Shown: positions 1 through 10,458, counted from the first letter of the stretch. The stretch is 64,000 nucleotides of DNA from Aquabacterium sp. A3 (GCF_038069945.1 NZ_JBBPEV010000004.1:62001-126000); one strand, 5' to 3'. Numbers and translations: made by a program. Notes: generated by a model from the sequence alone, not told the origin.

Positions 1-27
1 GCCCAGCGCCCCAGCCTGAGCGCCTGA

Positions 28-768
28 TCAGCGGGCGCTGCTGTTGAACTCGCGGCGGGCCGCCTCCATGGCCTGCTCCAGCTTGGCTTCGGTGCGCGTG
101 GTGGCGTCACCTTGCGCCTCCCACTCCATGAAGGCGCCGGCCATGCGCCGCTTCCATTCGGTTTCTCTGGTCAGCTTGGCAATCGCCACCTCGCTGTCGG
201 CTTCGGGCACGAGCATGGCGATTTCAGCCTGCCACTGCGTCAGTTGCGAGGTGCGTTTGGCATCGTCGGTTTCCAGCTCGGCGATCAAGGCCGCCCCCAT
301 GAACGCCGACTCCATCAGCGTGAACTCGCCCGACTTGACGCGCTGAGGCAGTTCGGCCTTCAGGGATTCAGCGATGCGGCGGCGCGCCATCGCGTCTTTT
401 TCCTGGTCCAGGGTCTGCATCTTTTCAAAATCACGCTGGTACCTGACCAGGCCCACCAATTGACGAGCGTCTTCCTTGCTCATGCCCATGCGCCCCATGA
501 CCGCCAGCAGGGTTTCCCAGTCTTCCGGCCCCACCCCGTCCGGGCGGGCGTCCGCCAAAGACGGGCCAGACGCCATGGGCAGCGGCGCGGGCGCATCGCC
601 CACCCCGGCGACAGGCCACAGGCCCTGACCGGCGGCGGGTGTGTTGCTGGTGTCGTCGGTCGTGGGCGCACGCCCCCCCGACCACCAGATTCCGGCCCCC
701 ACGGCCAGTGCCAGCGCCACGCCAGCCACCATGAACGATTTTGAGGAAGAATTCTGGTACTTGATCAT
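28..768 (-). CDS. Hypothetical membrane-anchored protein
   Basis: 246-residue protein I do not recognise. The ATG at 768 is chosen because the residues after it (MIKYQNSSSK, then a hydrophobic stretch at about 11-28 ending in WW) form a natural N-terminal membrane anchor; the frame stays open to 942, but that extension looks non-coding. After the anchor come a Pro/Ala-rich linker and, from about residue 80, a charged, probably helical region rich in Glu, Arg and Lys. It has the general layout of a periplasmic helical protein tethered to the inner membrane. I looked for the lipase-foldase motif RxxFDY and did not find it. It reads away from the GNAT gene to its right. Confidence 0.6.
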   Translation of the reverse strand: MIKYQNSSSKSFMVAGVALALAVGAGIWWSGGRAPTTDDTSNTPAAGQGLWPVAGVGDAPAPLPMASGPSLADARPDGVGPEDWETLLAVMGRMGMSKEDARQLVGLVRYQRDFEKMQTLDQEKDAMARRRIAESLKAELPQRVKSGEFTLMESAFMGAALIAELETDDAKRTSQLTQWQAEIAMLVPEADSEVAIAKLTRETEWKRRMAGAFMEWEAQGDATTRTEAKLEQAMEAARREFNSSAR

Positions 769-868
769 CAAACAGCCTGGGTCAGGAAACGAGGACACGC
801 CTTCAACTCTCCATTGTGAGTTCAAGTCGGCGCGTTTGTTCAATTCATCGTCCCCCAGGAAAACACCC

Positions 869-1390
869 ATGCCCCTGACCGCCGCGCTCATTCGGCCCAT
901 GTTGACATCCGACCTTGACGCGGTGATGCGCATCCAGGCCACGTGCCACCTGCCGGATTACCATGAGCCCCGCGAGGCCTTTGCCAACAAGCTTGCCCAG
1001 GCACCCGATGGCGCCTGGGTGGCCGAGCAGCACGGCCAGGTCAGCGCCTACCTCTGGTGTCTGCCGATCGATGAAGACCACCTGCCCGTGCTGCACGCCA
1101 GCGACTGGCAGGCGCCACGCCAGCCTCGCTGGCTTTACCTGCATGACCTGGCGGTGGCCCCCGAGGCGCGTGGCACCGGCGCCGGCCACCGCCTGGTGGC
1201 ACAGGCCGCCGCATTGGCCCATCGATGGGCCCTGGAGGGACTGGCCCTGGTGGCCGTAGGCGACGCCCATGCTTACTGGCACCGACAAGGCTTTCAAGCC
1301 GTGGCGCTGAGCCACCCAGGCCTGCAGCGCAGCCTCAGCAGCTTTGGCACAAACGCCCGATTCATGATCCGGATCAAGCTCGACGCTTGA
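869..1390 (+). CDS. GNAT family N-acetyltransferase
   Basis: 173-residue GCN5-related acetyltransferase, which would transfer an acetyl group from acetyl-CoA to an unknown amine. The acetyl-CoA-binding motif A is visible as LAVAPEARGTGAG near residues 98-110, preceded by the beta-strand WLYLHD; the terminal YWHRQGF matches the usual Y-x3-G-F end of the fold. The ATG at 869 is chosen because the upstream part of the frame is antisense to the preceding gene. No cofactor operon is evident; the next gene is a PHA synthase 63 bases away. The substrate cannot be inferred. Confidence 0.85.
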   Translation: MPLTAALIRPMLTSDLDAVMRIQATCHLPDYHEPREAFANKLAQAPDGAWVAEQHGQVSAYLWCLPIDEDHLPVLHASDWQAPRQPRWLYLHDLAVAPEARGTGAGHRLVAQAAALAHRWALEGLALVAVGDAHAYWHRQGFQAVALSHPGLQRSLSSFGTNARFMIRIKLDA

Positions 1391-1453
1391 CCCCTGCGTG
1401 CCCCCATGCCAAGCTCAAAAGCATGCGGACACGAGACTGTTCAGGAGTCGGTG

Positions 1454-3196
1454 ATGAGTGAGTGCCCTCCTCAAGACATGGGCTGGGACGATTGGGTTCG
1501 GGCCCTGGACCGTCAGGTGCATGGTGACATCGGGCAGTTGATGAGCGGCATCTCGCCCATCCAGACCAGCTTGGTCTACCTGGACTGGCTGTCTCACCTT
1601 CTGATCTCTCCAGGCAAGCAACTGGACCTGCTCAAGCAGGCAGGCGACGACGTCGCGCAAGCCGCCGCCGACCTGACGCACGCCAGGCAAGCCACCGATC
1701 AGCACGGATGGCCAGCCCGGTTGCCCGACCGGCGCTTTGCCAGCGAGGCTTGGCAACAGTGGCCCTTCAACGTCTACGCCCAAGGTTTTCACCTGATGGA
1801 GCGCGCGTGGCACCGCGCCACCCACGGTGTGCCTGGCTTGAATCACCGGCATGAAGACATCGCGGCCTTCGCCGCCCGCCAATGGCTGGACGTCTTCAAC
1901 CCGGCCAACATCCCCTGGTTGAACCCGGATGTGCTCTCGGCCACGGCCACCGAAGGCGGCGCCAACCTCGTGAGAGGCGCGATGAACTGGGCCGATGATG
2001 CCCAGCGCCTGGTGCGCGGGCTCCCGCCAGCGGGCACCGAGGCCTACAAGCCCGGAGACAACGTGGCCATCACCCCGGGCAAGGTGGTCTTGCGCAACGA
2101 CCTGATCGAGTTGATTCAGTACAGCCCGACCACCGAGGTCGTGCACCCCGAGCCCGTACTCATCGTGCCGGCCTGGATCATGAAGTACTACATCCTTGAC
2201 CTGTCGCCCCACAACTCCATGGTGAAGTACCTGGTGGATCAGGGGCACACCGTGTTCATGATCTCGTGGAAAAACCCCACGCTGGAAGACCGTTGCAAAG
2301 GCCTGGAGGATTACCGACAGCAGGGCGTGATGGCCGCACTGGACACCATTGGGCGCATCGTGCCCGATCAGAAGGTGCACGCCACCGGCTACTGCCTGGG
2401 CGGCACGCTGTTGATGATCGCCGCCGCCACCATGGGCCGCGATCGCGACGACCGGCTGGCCTCGATGACGCTGCTGGCCGCCCAGGGTGACTTCACCGAG
2501 GCGGGCGAGTTGCTCATGTTCATCAACGAGAGCGAGGTGGAACTCATCGAATCGATGATGGCCCAGCAGGGCTACCTCAAGGGCTCGCAGATGGCCGGCA
2601 CCTTCCAGTTGCTGCACGCCGACGACCTGATCTGGTCGCGCGCCTTGAACCACTACCTGTTGGGCCAGCGTGATCGCCCCAACGACCTCATGGCCTGGAA
2701 CGCCGACACCACGCGCATGCCCTACCGCATGCACTCTGAATACCTGCACAAGCTCTTTCTGGACAACGAGCTCTCGCGCGGGCGCTACGAGGTCGATGGC
2801 AAGCCCATCTGGTTCACGGACATCCGGGTGCCCTGCTTTGCCGTGGGCACGGTCACCGACCACGTGGCGCCGTGGAAGTCGGTCTACAAGCTGCACCTGC
2901 TGCCGCTGGACGTCACCTTCGTGCTCACCAGCGGCGGCCACAACGCCGGCATCGTCAGCGAGCCCGGCCACAAGGGCCGCCACTTCCAGTTGCACCACCG
3001 CCCCCCCACCGAGGCGTATGTCTCGCCCGAGCGTTGGCAGGCCAGCGTGCCCCACACCGAAGGCTCGTGGTGGCCGCAATGGCAGGCCTGGCTGGCACAG
3101 CACTCTGGCGCGCCCACCTCACCACCCCGCATGGGACTGCCCGGACGCCGTCGCAAACTGCCCGACGCGCCCGGACACTACGTGCTCCAGCCCTGA
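1454..3196 (+). CDS. phaC: Poly(3-hydroxyalkanoate) synthase (stand-alone PhaC)
   Basis: 580-residue polyester synthase that polymerises hydroxyacyl-CoA on the granule surface. Motifs: the lipase-like box GYCLGG with nucleophile Cys314, an acid in TVTDHV (Asp469) and the catalytic His in GGHNAG (His496). An N-terminal PhaC_N domain precedes the alpha/beta-hydrolase core. The ATG at 1454 is preceded by AGGAG at good spacing. It is separate from the phaC-phaA-phaB cluster at 42-46 kb, so this genome carries at least two synthases. No phasin or depolymerase lies beside it. Length is close to class I enzymes, and shorter than the 676-residue paralogue, mainly at the N-terminus. Confidence 0.93.
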   Translation: MSECPPQDMGWDDWVRALDRQVHGDIGQLMSGISPIQTSLVYLDWLSHLLISPGKQLDLLKQAGDDVAQAAADLTHARQATDQHGWPARLPDRRFASEAWQQWPFNVYAQGFHLMERAWHRATHGVPGLNHRHEDIAAFAARQWLDVFNPANIPWLNPDVLSATATEGGANLVRGAMNWADDAQRLVRGLPPAGTEAYKPGDNVAITPGKVVLRNDLIELIQYSPTTEVVHPEPVLIVPAWIMKYYILDLSPHNSMVKYLVDQGHTVFMISWKNPTLEDRCKGLEDYRQQGVMAALDTIGRIVPDQKVHATGYCLGGTLLMIAAATMGRDRDDRLASMTLLAAQGDFTEAGELLMFINESEVELIESMMAQQGYLKGSQMAGTFQLLHADDLIWSRALNHYLLGQRDRPNDLMAWNADTTRMPYRMHSEYLHKLFLDNELSRGRYEVDGKPIWFTDIRVPCFAVGTVTDHVAPWKSVYKLHLLPLDVTFVLTSGGHNAGIVSEPGHKGRHFQLHHRPPTEAYVSPERWQASVPHTEGSWWPQWQAWLAQHSGAPTSPPRMGLPGRRRKLPDAPGHYVLQP

Positions 3197-3218
3197 GCCC
3201 CTGCACCCCACAAACAAA

Positions 3219-3255
3219 CAGGCCGCGAAGGTTGCCCCTCGCGGCCTGCTTTGAA
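3219..3255. terminator. Hairpin terminator between convergent phaC and ilvC
   Basis: A 10-bp inverted repeat (CAGGCCGCGA at 3219-3228, TCGCGGCCTG at 3239-3248) lies between two convergent genes. It is followed by CTTTG on the plus strand and, on the minus strand, by TGTTTGTTTG. Its position suits a bidirectional Rho-independent terminator, though the T-runs are modest. Confidence 0.7.
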
Positions 3256-3272
3256 GATCAGATCAATTCAGA

Positions 3273-4367
<1,095 letters not shown>

Positions 4368-4859
4368 TCAGACGCGCAGGATGCGCTCGCCGCGCCCGAT
4401 CCCGCTGGTCCCGGTGCGCACGGTTTCAAGGATGGCGGCGCGGTCGATCGCTTCGATGAAAGCGTCGAGCTTGGCGGAGTCGCCCGTGAGTTCGATGGTG
4501 TAGGTCTTGTCGGTGACGTCGATGATGCGGCCACGGAAGATGTCGGCCATGCGCTTCATCTCTTCACGCTCCTTGCCCACGGCGCGAACCTTGATGAGCA
4601 TGAGTTCGCGCTCGGTGAAGGGGCCTTCAGAGAGATCGACCACCTTGACCACCTCGATGAGGCGGTTGAGGTGCTTGGTGATCTGCTCGATGACATCATC
4701 GGAGCCGGTGGTCACGATGGTCATGCGCGACAGCGAGGGGTCTTCGGTGGTGGCCACCGTCAGGCTCTCGATGTTGTAGCCACGGGCCGAGAAGAGGCCC
4801 ACCACGCGGGACAGGGCGCCTGCCTCGTTTTCGAGCAGCAGGGCAATGACGTGTTTCAT
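4368..4859 (-). CDS. ilvN: Acetolactate synthase small (regulatory) subunit
   Basis: 163-residue regulatory subunit of acetohydroxyacid synthase. An ACT domain fills residues 1-80 (MKHVIALLLENEAGALSRV) and would bind valine for feedback inhibition; the C-terminal part activates the catalytic subunit. The ATG at 4859 begins the conserved MKHVIALL sequence; the frame stays open upstream to 4976 without conserved residues. Located between ilvB and ilvC, 177 bases after ilvB. The gene is commonly called ilvN or ilvH in this order. Confidence 0.97.
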   Translation of the reverse strand: MKHVIALLLENEAGALSRVVGLFSARGYNIESLTVATTEDPSLSRMTIVTTGSDDVIEQITKHLNRLIEVVKVVDLSEGPFTERELMLIKVRAVGKEREEMKRMADIFRGRIIDVTDKTYTIELTGDSAKLDAFIEAIDRAAILETVRTGTSGIGRGERILRV

Positions 4860-5036
4860 GGTGATCGTCCTTGGGGGGCTCCTGGGCCTGTCGGCGGTAA
4901 CCGGCAGGCTGTGACCCCGGGTGCGATGTGAATAGGTTGGTGTGTTCAGCCACCGCTCAGGGCCTGGGCCCGACACGCCCCCGGCAAGGGGCGGCCTGCA
5001 CAGACCGGTTGCGGCGCTGGGTGATTGACGACGGTG

Positions 5037-6818
5037 TCAGAGTTCCTCGGAGCCCAGCAGCATCTCGGAGATGCCCTTGCCCGCCTGCACCATCGGCCAC
5101 ACGTTTTCGGTGGGGTCGGTGCGGATGTCCAGGAACACGCTGCGATCTTTCAGCTTGATGGCTTCGCGCAGGGCGCCTTCCACATCCGAGGGACGCTCGA
5201 TGAGCAGGCCCACGTGGCCATAGGCTTCGGCCAGCTTGACGAAGTCAGGCAGCGCGTCCATGTAGCTGTGCGAGTAGCGGCCGCCGTAATCCAGCTGCTG
5301 CCACTGGCGCACCATGCCCAGGTAGCGGTTGTTCAGCGAGAGCACCTTCACCGGGGTGTTGTACTGCAGGCAGGTGGAGAGCTCCTGGATGCACATCTGG
5401 ATGGAGCCTTCGCCGGTGATGCAAAACACATCGGCATCGGGCTTGGCCAGCTTGATGCCCATGGCATAAGGCAGGCCCACGCCCATGGTGCCCAGACCGC
5501 CAGAGTTGATCCAGCGGCGCGGCTCATCGAACTTGAAGAACTGCGCGGCAAACATCTGGTGCTGGCCCACGTCGGAGGTGACGTAGTAGTCGGTGCCGCG
5601 GGTGAGCTCCCACAGCTTTTCAACCACCATCTGGGGTTTGATCACCTCGTCAGAGTGCTTGTACTTCAGGCAATCGCGCTTGCGCCACTCGTTGATCTGG
5701 CTCCACCAGGCGGCCAGGGCGTTCTGGTCAGGCTTGAGCTGCGACTCCTTGATCTGCGCCAGCATTTCCTGCAGCACGTCTTTCACGTCGCCCACGATGG
5801 GGATGTCGACCTTCACGCGCTTGGAGATGCTCGACGGATCGATGTCGATGTGGATGATCTTGCGTTCAACCTGGGCAAAGTGCTTGGGGTTGCCGATCAC
5901 GCGGTCGTCGAAGCGGGCGCCCACGGCGATCACCACGTCGGCGTTCTGCATGGTCATGTTGGCCTCGTACGTGCCATGCATGCCCAGCATGCCCAGGAAC
6001 TTGGGATCGGTGGCCGGGTAGGCACCCAAACCCATCAGGGTGTTGGTGCAGGGGTAGCCCAGCATGTCCACCAACTCACGCAACTCGGCGCAGGCCTCGG
6101 CCATGAGCACGCCGCCACCGGTGTAGATGTAGGGGCGCTTGGCGTTGAGCAACAACTGCACCGCCTTGCGGATCTGACCACCGTGGCCCTTGCGCACCGG
6201 GTTGTACGAGCGCATTTCCACGGTTTCGGGATAGTGGAAGGCGGTGGTCTTGAGCGACACATCCTTCGGAACATCCACCACCACGGGGCCCGGACGGCCG
6301 GTGCGCGCAATGTGGAAAGCCTTCTTCATCGTGGCGGCCAGATCGGCCACGTCCTTGACGAGGAAGTTGTGCTTGACGATGGGGCGGGTGATGCCGACGG
6401 TGTCGCACTCCTGGAAGGCGTCCAGGCCGATGGCGGCCGTGGGCACCTGACCCGTGATGATCACCATCGGGATGGAGTCCATGTAGGCCGTGGCGATGCC
6501 CGTGATGGCGTTGGTGACGCCAGGGCCCGAGGTGACCAGGGCCACGCCGACGTCGCCGGTGGCGCGGGCATAGCCGTCAGCGGCATGCACAGCGGCCTGT
6601 TCGTGGCGCACGAGCACGTGCTCGATCGTGTCTTGTTTGTACAGCGCGTCGTAGATGTACAGCACGGCGCCGCCGGGGTAGCCCCAGATGAACTTGACGT
6701 TTTCGGCTTGGAGGCAGCGGACCAGGATGTCCGAGCCGTTGAGGACTTCGCCAGAGGGCGAAGCGGCGTTGGCGTCGGCCGTGCCGGCGCGTTTCATGTC
6801 CGCAGACGAGATTTCCAT
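5037..6818 (-). CDS. ilvB: Acetolactate synthase large (catalytic) subunit
   Basis: 593-residue thiamine-diphosphate enzyme that condenses two pyruvates, or pyruvate with 2-oxobutyrate, in the first shared step of branched-chain amino acid synthesis. N-terminal TPP pyrimidine domain with the activating Glu in [16 protein letters not shown], a central FAD/Rossmann domain, and a C-terminal TPP-pyrophosphate domain with the GEGS motif and the following NN of the metal site. The N-terminus has a non-conserved leader of about 25 residues before [10 protein letters not shown]. First gene of the minus-strand ilvB-ilvN-ilvC group. Confidence 0.97.
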   Translation of the reverse strand: MEISSADMKRAGTADANAASPSGEVLNGSDILVRCLQAENVKFIWGYPGGAVLYIYDALYKQDTIEHVLVRHEQAAVHAADGYARATGDVGVALVTSGPGVTNAITGIATAYMDSIPMVIITGQVPTAAIGLDAFQECDTVGITRPIVKHNFLVKDVADLAATMKKAFHIARTGRPGPVVVDVPKDVSLKTTAFHYPETVEMRSYNPVRKGHGGQIRKAVQLLLNAKRPYIYTGGGVLMAEACAELRELVDMLGYPCTNTLMGLGAYPATDPKFLGMLGMHGTYEANMTMQNADVVIAVGARFDDRVIGNPKHFAQVERKIIHIDIDPSSISKRVKVDIPIVGDVKDVLQEMLAQIKESQLKPDQNALAAWWSQINEWRKRDCLKYKHSDEVIKPQMVVEKLWELTRGTDYYVTSDVGQHQMFAAQFFKFDEPRRWINSGGLGTMGVGLPYAMGIKLAKPDADVFCITGEGSIQMCIQELSTCLQYNTPVKVLSLNNRYLGMVRQWQQLDYGGRYSHSYMDALPDFVKLAEAYGHVGLLIERPSDVEGALREAIKLKDRSVFLDIRTDPTENVWPMVQAGKGISEMLLGSEEL

Positions 6819-7178
6819 GATGGATGACCTTTCAGATTTTCTCTAACGAAAAACGATCGGTGCCCCTCCACACGGGCCGCTCCAGTCAAGGAACAACCAG
6901 CAGCACTGCGACCACGGATGGCCGTGTGCTCGCCCTTGTGAGGCGGTTTTGGAGCCTGCGCGGCCCGCTCGGATGGTCGGTTGACACACCCGCGCCAAGC
7001 CAGATCGAGATGGCGCAAAACGTCGATTATCGCATTCCTGAGAGGCAATTCAAGTTTTCCCCAGGGCGCCCCCCCAGGGTCGGCGGCCCGATGCCATAAT
7101 CCGCCGGCTTTCACCCTGTTCGGCCACCGACCCGACACCGCCGGGCCGCCGCCAGCACCTCCCGCCCCTGACCTGACG
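6819..7178. other. Divergent intergenic region, ilvB / ECF sigma
   Basis: About 360 bases between the ilvB start and the probable sigma-factor start. It must contain promoters for both directions. I looked for a short leader peptide rich in Leu, Val and Ile ahead of ilvB and saw none. No clear -35/-10 pair or terminator could be assigned by eye. Confidence 0.4.
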
Positions 7179-7772
7179 TTGACCTTGAGTTCTGCCCCCT
7201 CCCCAGACCAGGCTGCTTTGCTGGACGACTTTCTCAAAGGCGTGGAGCGTCGGGCCTTCAAACGCACCGCTTATGCCGTGCGGGACGACGACGCGGCGCT
7301 GGACATCGTCCAGGACGCGATGATCCGTCTGGTGCAAAGCTACGGCGACCGGCCGGCGACCGAATGGCCCATGCTGTTTCAGCGCATCTTGTCGAACGCG
7401 ACACTGGACTGGTTTCGCCGCCAGAAGGTCCGCAACGCCGTGATGATGAACCTCGGCGACTTCGAAGCCGAGGACAGCGACGACGAGCACGGCGGCTTTG
7501 ACCTGCTGTCGGCCCTGCGGGTGGACGATCAACTGGCCGAAGGGGCTGACGACGGCGCCAGCCGCACCCAGGTGCTGGCCCAGATCGAAGAAGAGATCCA
7601 GCGACTGCCGGCACGTCAACGGGAGGCCTTCCTGCTGCGTTACTGGGAAGAGATGGATGTGGCCGAGACCGCCGCGATCATGGGTTGCTCCGAAGGGAGC
7701 GTGAAAACCCACTGTTCACGGGCGGTCCAGGCCCTGGCTCGCGCCCTGCAATCTCGTGGGATCACATTGTGA
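7179..7772 (+). CDS. ECF-type RNA polymerase sigma factor
   Basis: About 197 residues in the sigma-70 family, extracytoplasmic-function type. Region 2 is the DDDAALDIVQDAMIRL segment; region 4 is the C-terminal helix-turn-helix IQRLPARQREAFLLRYWEE followed by GCSEGSVKTHCSRAVQAL. The start is uncertain: no ATG fits, and TTG at 7179 (LTLSSAPSPDQ) or 7185 is the most natural, while the frame is open further upstream. Its stop overlaps the next start (GTGA). Sigma, DUF3619, DUF3106 and RDD genes follow one another closely, suggesting one transcript and a signalling role. Target genes are unknown. Confidence 0.88.
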   Translation: MTLSSAPSPDQAALLDDFLKGVERRAFKRTAYAVRDDDAALDIVQDAMIRLVQSYGDRPATEWPMLFQRILSNATLDWFRRQKVRNAVMMNLGDFEAEDSDDEHGGFDLLSALRVDDQLAEGADDGASRTQVLAQIEEEIQRLPARQREAFLLRYWEEMDVAETAAIMGCSEGSVKTHCSRAVQALARALQSRGITL

Positions 7773-8356
7773 ACAAATTGGACAACCTCTCTGACGCACG
7801 CGCCGAGGCCCTGGAGGCCCGGTTCGCCCTGCGCGTGGGTGCCCGACTTCACGAGGGCGCCACGCAACTGCCGCACGACATCAGCGAGCGCTTGCGCGTG
7901 GCGCGGCTGCAGGCGCTGGACGGGCTGGCTGCTGCCGCTCGGGCAGCCGAGCCCGCGCGCGTTGCGGTGGCCGCCGCCGATGCGGTGGGGCAGATTCAAC
8001 TGGCGGGCGCAGGCCGTGGCAGCGACTGGTCGCTGGCCCCGTGGCAGGCGCCGCTGCACGATGACCCCCTGCCCTGGCGTTGGCGCCTGGCGTCCGTCCT
8101 GCCCGTGCTGGTGCTGGTGCTCGGCCTGTGGGGCATCCATGTGTGGCACAAGCAGGCGCAGGTGCAGGCGACCAGCGAGGTGGACATGGCCTTGCTCACG
8201 GACGACCTGCCGCCGGCTGCCTACGCCGACCCAGGTTTTGCCGAGTTCCTTCGCCAGCCCTCGGCACCCGAGCAGCCCCAGGCCCAAGACCTGCCCCTGC
8301 AGGTGGACGATCTGATCCAGGAAGCCCTGGAGCTGTCTGATCGGAGCCGCTCATGA
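7769..8356 (+). CDS. DUF3619 family single-pass membrane protein
   Basis: 195 residues starting at GTG 7769, which overlaps the sigma-factor stop by four bases (GTGA); the next gene overlaps its own stop in the same way (ATGA). The first 100 residues are soluble and Ala/Arg-rich; one strong transmembrane helix lies at about 107-126 (LASVLPVLVLVLGLWGIHVW); an acidic tail of about 65 residues follows. The family has no known function. The layout (cytoplasmic N-terminus, one helix, outer tail, translationally coupled to an ECF sigma) is that of an anti-sigma factor, but no zinc-binding HxxxCxxC motif is present, so this is inference. Confidence 0.85.
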   Translation: MNKLDNLSDARAEALEARFALRVGARLHEGATQLPHDISERLRVARLQALDGLAAAARAAEPARVAVAAADAVGQIQLAGAGRGSDWSLAPWQAPLHDDPLPWRWRLASVLPVLVLVLGLWGIHVWHKQAQVQATSEVDMALLTDDLPPAAYADPGFAEFLRQPSAPEQPQAQDLPLQVDDLIQEALELSDRSRS

Positions 8357-9183
8357 CGGGGTCGCACATGACGCCCGCACCCGCGCGAGGTGCCGGCCAG
8401 GCCGTGGCGAGATGGGGTCGGGTCATGGTGATGCTCTGCAGCCTGGGCTGCGCCACCGTGCTGGCCAACCCCCTGAACGCTTTGGGCGACGCCCCGGAGT
8501 GGCAGGCCCTGTCTGGCCAGCAACAGCGGGTGTTGGCCCCCTTGGCCAGCCAGTGGAATGCGATGGACGACACCAGCCGTGGCAAGTGGGCCGCCGTGGC
8601 CAGCCGGTACGACCAGCTCAGCCCGCCGGAACAACAACGGTTCAAGGAACGCCTGGCCGCCTGGGCCCGGATGGACCCGATTCGGCGTGGAGAAGCACGG
8701 GCGCGTTATCAGCAGGCGCAAGGCTTGAGCACCCAGGAGCGCCAGCGTCGCTGGCAGGCCTACCAGGCCTTGCCGCCACAAGAGCGGGAAGACCTGGCGC
8801 GCCAGGCGCAACGCCGCAGCCAGCCTGTGCGCTTGCCGGACCACCTGGCAGGCCCTCGCGAAATGGCCCAGCAAGAAGACTGGCGTCGCAAGCAGGAACG
8901 CCAGAACGATCCCCGCAAGACCAATGTCGTGCCCGCCGTGACCCCCAGTGCCCGGGTGTCTGGTCGCGTGGTGACCCCCACCACCGTCAAGGCCCCCCAG
9001 GGTGCCACCACCCGCCTGGTGACCGAACCGGCTTCACCCGCGCTGCACCAGCACACGGGACTGCCCAAGATCGCGGCCACGGACGGGTTCGTGGACCCTG
9101 TCACCTTGCTGCCCCGCAAGGGTGCACAAAGCACGGGCATGGTCGTCGCCCCTGGCCAGCGCAAGCGACACAGCGAGCCCTGA
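8353..9183 (+). CDS. DUF3106 domain protein, exported
   Basis: 276 residues, ATG overlapping the previous stop (ATGA). After a hydrophobic segment at about 26-38 that can serve as a signal peptide come DUF3106-type repeated helical units built around W..L...PPQE/ER patterns (for example LSPPEQQRFKERLAAW and ALPPQEREDL), rich in Gln, Arg and Glu. The C-terminal 100 residues are Pro/Thr-rich and basic. It probably lies in the periplasm; function unknown. It is the third gene of the sigma/DUF3619 block. Confidence 0.85.
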   Translation: MTGSHMTPAPARGAGQAVARWGRVMVMLCSLGCATVLANPLNALGDAPEWQALSGQQQRVLAPLASQWNAMDDTSRGKWAAVASRYDQLSPPEQQRFKERLAAWARMDPIRRGEARARYQQAQGLSTQERQRRWQAYQALPPQEREDLARQAQRRSQPVRLPDHLAGPREMAQQEDWRRKQERQNDPRKTNVVPAVTPSARVSGRVVTPTTVKAPQGATTRLVTEPASPALHQHTGLPKIAATDGFVDPVTLLPRKGAQSTGMVVAPGQRKRHSEP

Positions 9184-9252
9184 TCCGAGGCACCAGGCTG
9201 CGCGCTCTGGTGTATCGTTGCGCGCTGTCTTGCCACCCCCTGCTGCTGCCCC

Positions 9253-9813
9253 ATGTCGTTCTGGCGTCCGCCCACCTACCGTCCCCTCACGCCTGAAGAG
9301 TGCGTCGTGCGCGCCAGTGCCGTGGCGCCGAGCCTGCGACGGCGAATGACCTCGTTCATCTACGAAGGGGTCCTGCTGTTCGGCATCGTGGTGCCCGTGG
9401 CCCTGATTTATGGCGTGGTGACCGACCAACGGCACGCCTTGCACGGCCGGGCGGGCCTGGGCCTGACCTTGGCACTGGTGCTGTTGCTGTACTTTGGCTG
9501 GTGCTGGTTTCACACCGGACAGACATTGGCCATGAAAACCTGGCATTTGAAGCTGGTGACCGCCACGGGTGGCCGGCTCAGCCCCGCACAGGTGGCGTGG
9601 CGTTACCTGACGATGTGGACGTGGTTCGTGCCACCCATCCTGGCGGCTCAGTGGCTTCAGTGGCACAGCACCCGCCAAATCCTTGGCGCCATGGTGCTGT
9701 GGGTGGCGCTGTATGCGCTGTCGAGCTTCCTGTTGCCGCGCCGCCAGTTTTTGCACGACCTGCTGAGCGGCACCCGCGTGATCGACACGCGCCCTGACCT
9801 GCCCCAGGCCTGA
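9253..9813 (+). CDS. RDD family membrane protein
   Basis: 186-residue inner-membrane protein of the RDD family. Four hydrophobic segments are visible (about residues 36-57, 66-85, 115-135 and 140-158), with the conserved Arg in LRRRMTSFIYEGVLL and the family motif GQTLAMKTWHLKLV after the second helix. RDD proteins are of mostly unknown or transport-related function. It lies 69 bases after the DUF3106 gene and is the fourth member of this conserved Burkholderiales block. Confidence 0.88.
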   Translation: MSFWRPPTYRPLTPEECVVRASAVAPSLRRRMTSFIYEGVLLFGIVVPVALIYGVVTDQRHALHGRAGLGLTLALVLLLYFGWCWFHTGQTLAMKTWHLKLVTATGGRLSPAQVAWRYLTMWTWFVPPILAAQWLQWHSTRQILGAMVLWVALYALSSFLLPRRQFLHDLLSGTRVIDTRPDLPQA

Positions 9814-9843
9814 CCCACGTTTGCCCGATTTCGGACCCTGCCC

Positions 9844-10458
9844 ATGACCTTGTCCTTGTGTGTGTACTGCGGCTCCCGTGATGGAGACCTTCCCTTGTTT
9901 CGCCAAAGTGCGGTGGACGTGGGCGACAGCATCGGCCGACGTGGCTGGCGTCTGGTCTACGGTGGCGGCAGCACCGGGCTGATGGGCGCCGTGGCCGATG
10001 CCGCCCTCCAGGCCGGCGCCGAGGTCTTGGGCGTCATCCCTGAAAAGCTGATGGTGCGCGAGATGGGCCACGGCGGCGTGACCGAACTGCAGGTGGTGGG
10101 CAACATGCACGAGCGCAAGCACCAGATGGCGCTGCACTCGGACGCCTTCGTGGCCTTGCCAGGCGGCATCGGCACGATGGAGGAAATCTTTGAGGTCTGG
10201 ACTTGGCGTCAGCTGGGCTACCACCGCAAGGCGCTGGGCCTGCTCAACGTGGGCGGCTACTACGACGAGCTGTTGCGTTTCATCGAGCGCAGCAAAGACC
10301 ATGGCTTTCTGTGGCCCGATGTGCAAGAGCTGCTGCTGGTGGACACCGATGCCGAACGCCTGCTGGACCGCCTGGCGGCCGAGGCGGATCGCCTGAAAAC
10401 AAACACGCCACCGGATGAGGCCTTGGTGGCCTCGGGTGGCGTGTCGGATCAGATCTGA
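9844..10458 (+). CDS. LOG family protein (TIGR00730), possible cytokinin riboside phosphoribohydrolase
   Basis: 204-residue Rossmann-fold protein of the LOG family, whose characterised members hydrolyse cytokinin riboside 5'-monophosphates or other nucleotide monophosphates. The diagnostic PGGIGTMEE motif (about residues 105-113) and the upstream CVYCGSRDG and YGGGSTGLMG segments are all present. In bacteria the physiological substrate is often uncertain. It follows the RDD gene by 30 bases and may be co-transcribed with it. Confidence 0.9.
   Translation: MTLSLCVYCGSRDGDLPLFRQSAVDVGDSIGRRGWRLVYGGGSTGLMGAVADAALQAGAEVLGVIPEKLMVREMGHGGVTELQVVGNMHERKHQMALHSDAFVALPGGIGTMEEIFEVWTWRQLGYHRKALGLLNVGGYYDELLRFIERSKDHGFLWPDVQELLLVDTDAERLLDRLAAEADRLKTNTPPDEALVASGGVSDQI

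Noticed and set aside
757..773. TTGATCATCAA as an FNR/CRP-like site
   Set aside because: It covers the start codon of the first hypothetical gene and lacks the N4 spacing of an FNR box.
1415..3103. Long open frame (562 codons) antisense to phaC
   Set aside because: Composition is His/Gln/Val/Gly-rich, as expected when a high-GC gene is read on the reverse strand; phaC has all catalytic residues.
5025..6827. 600-codon frame antisense to ilvB
   Set aside because: Reverse-strand shadow of an unmistakable acetolactate synthase gene; no domain seen.
6819..7178. ilv leader peptide/attenuator
   Set aside because: No short ORF rich in Leu, Val or Ile followed by a terminator hairpin was found ahead of ilvB.
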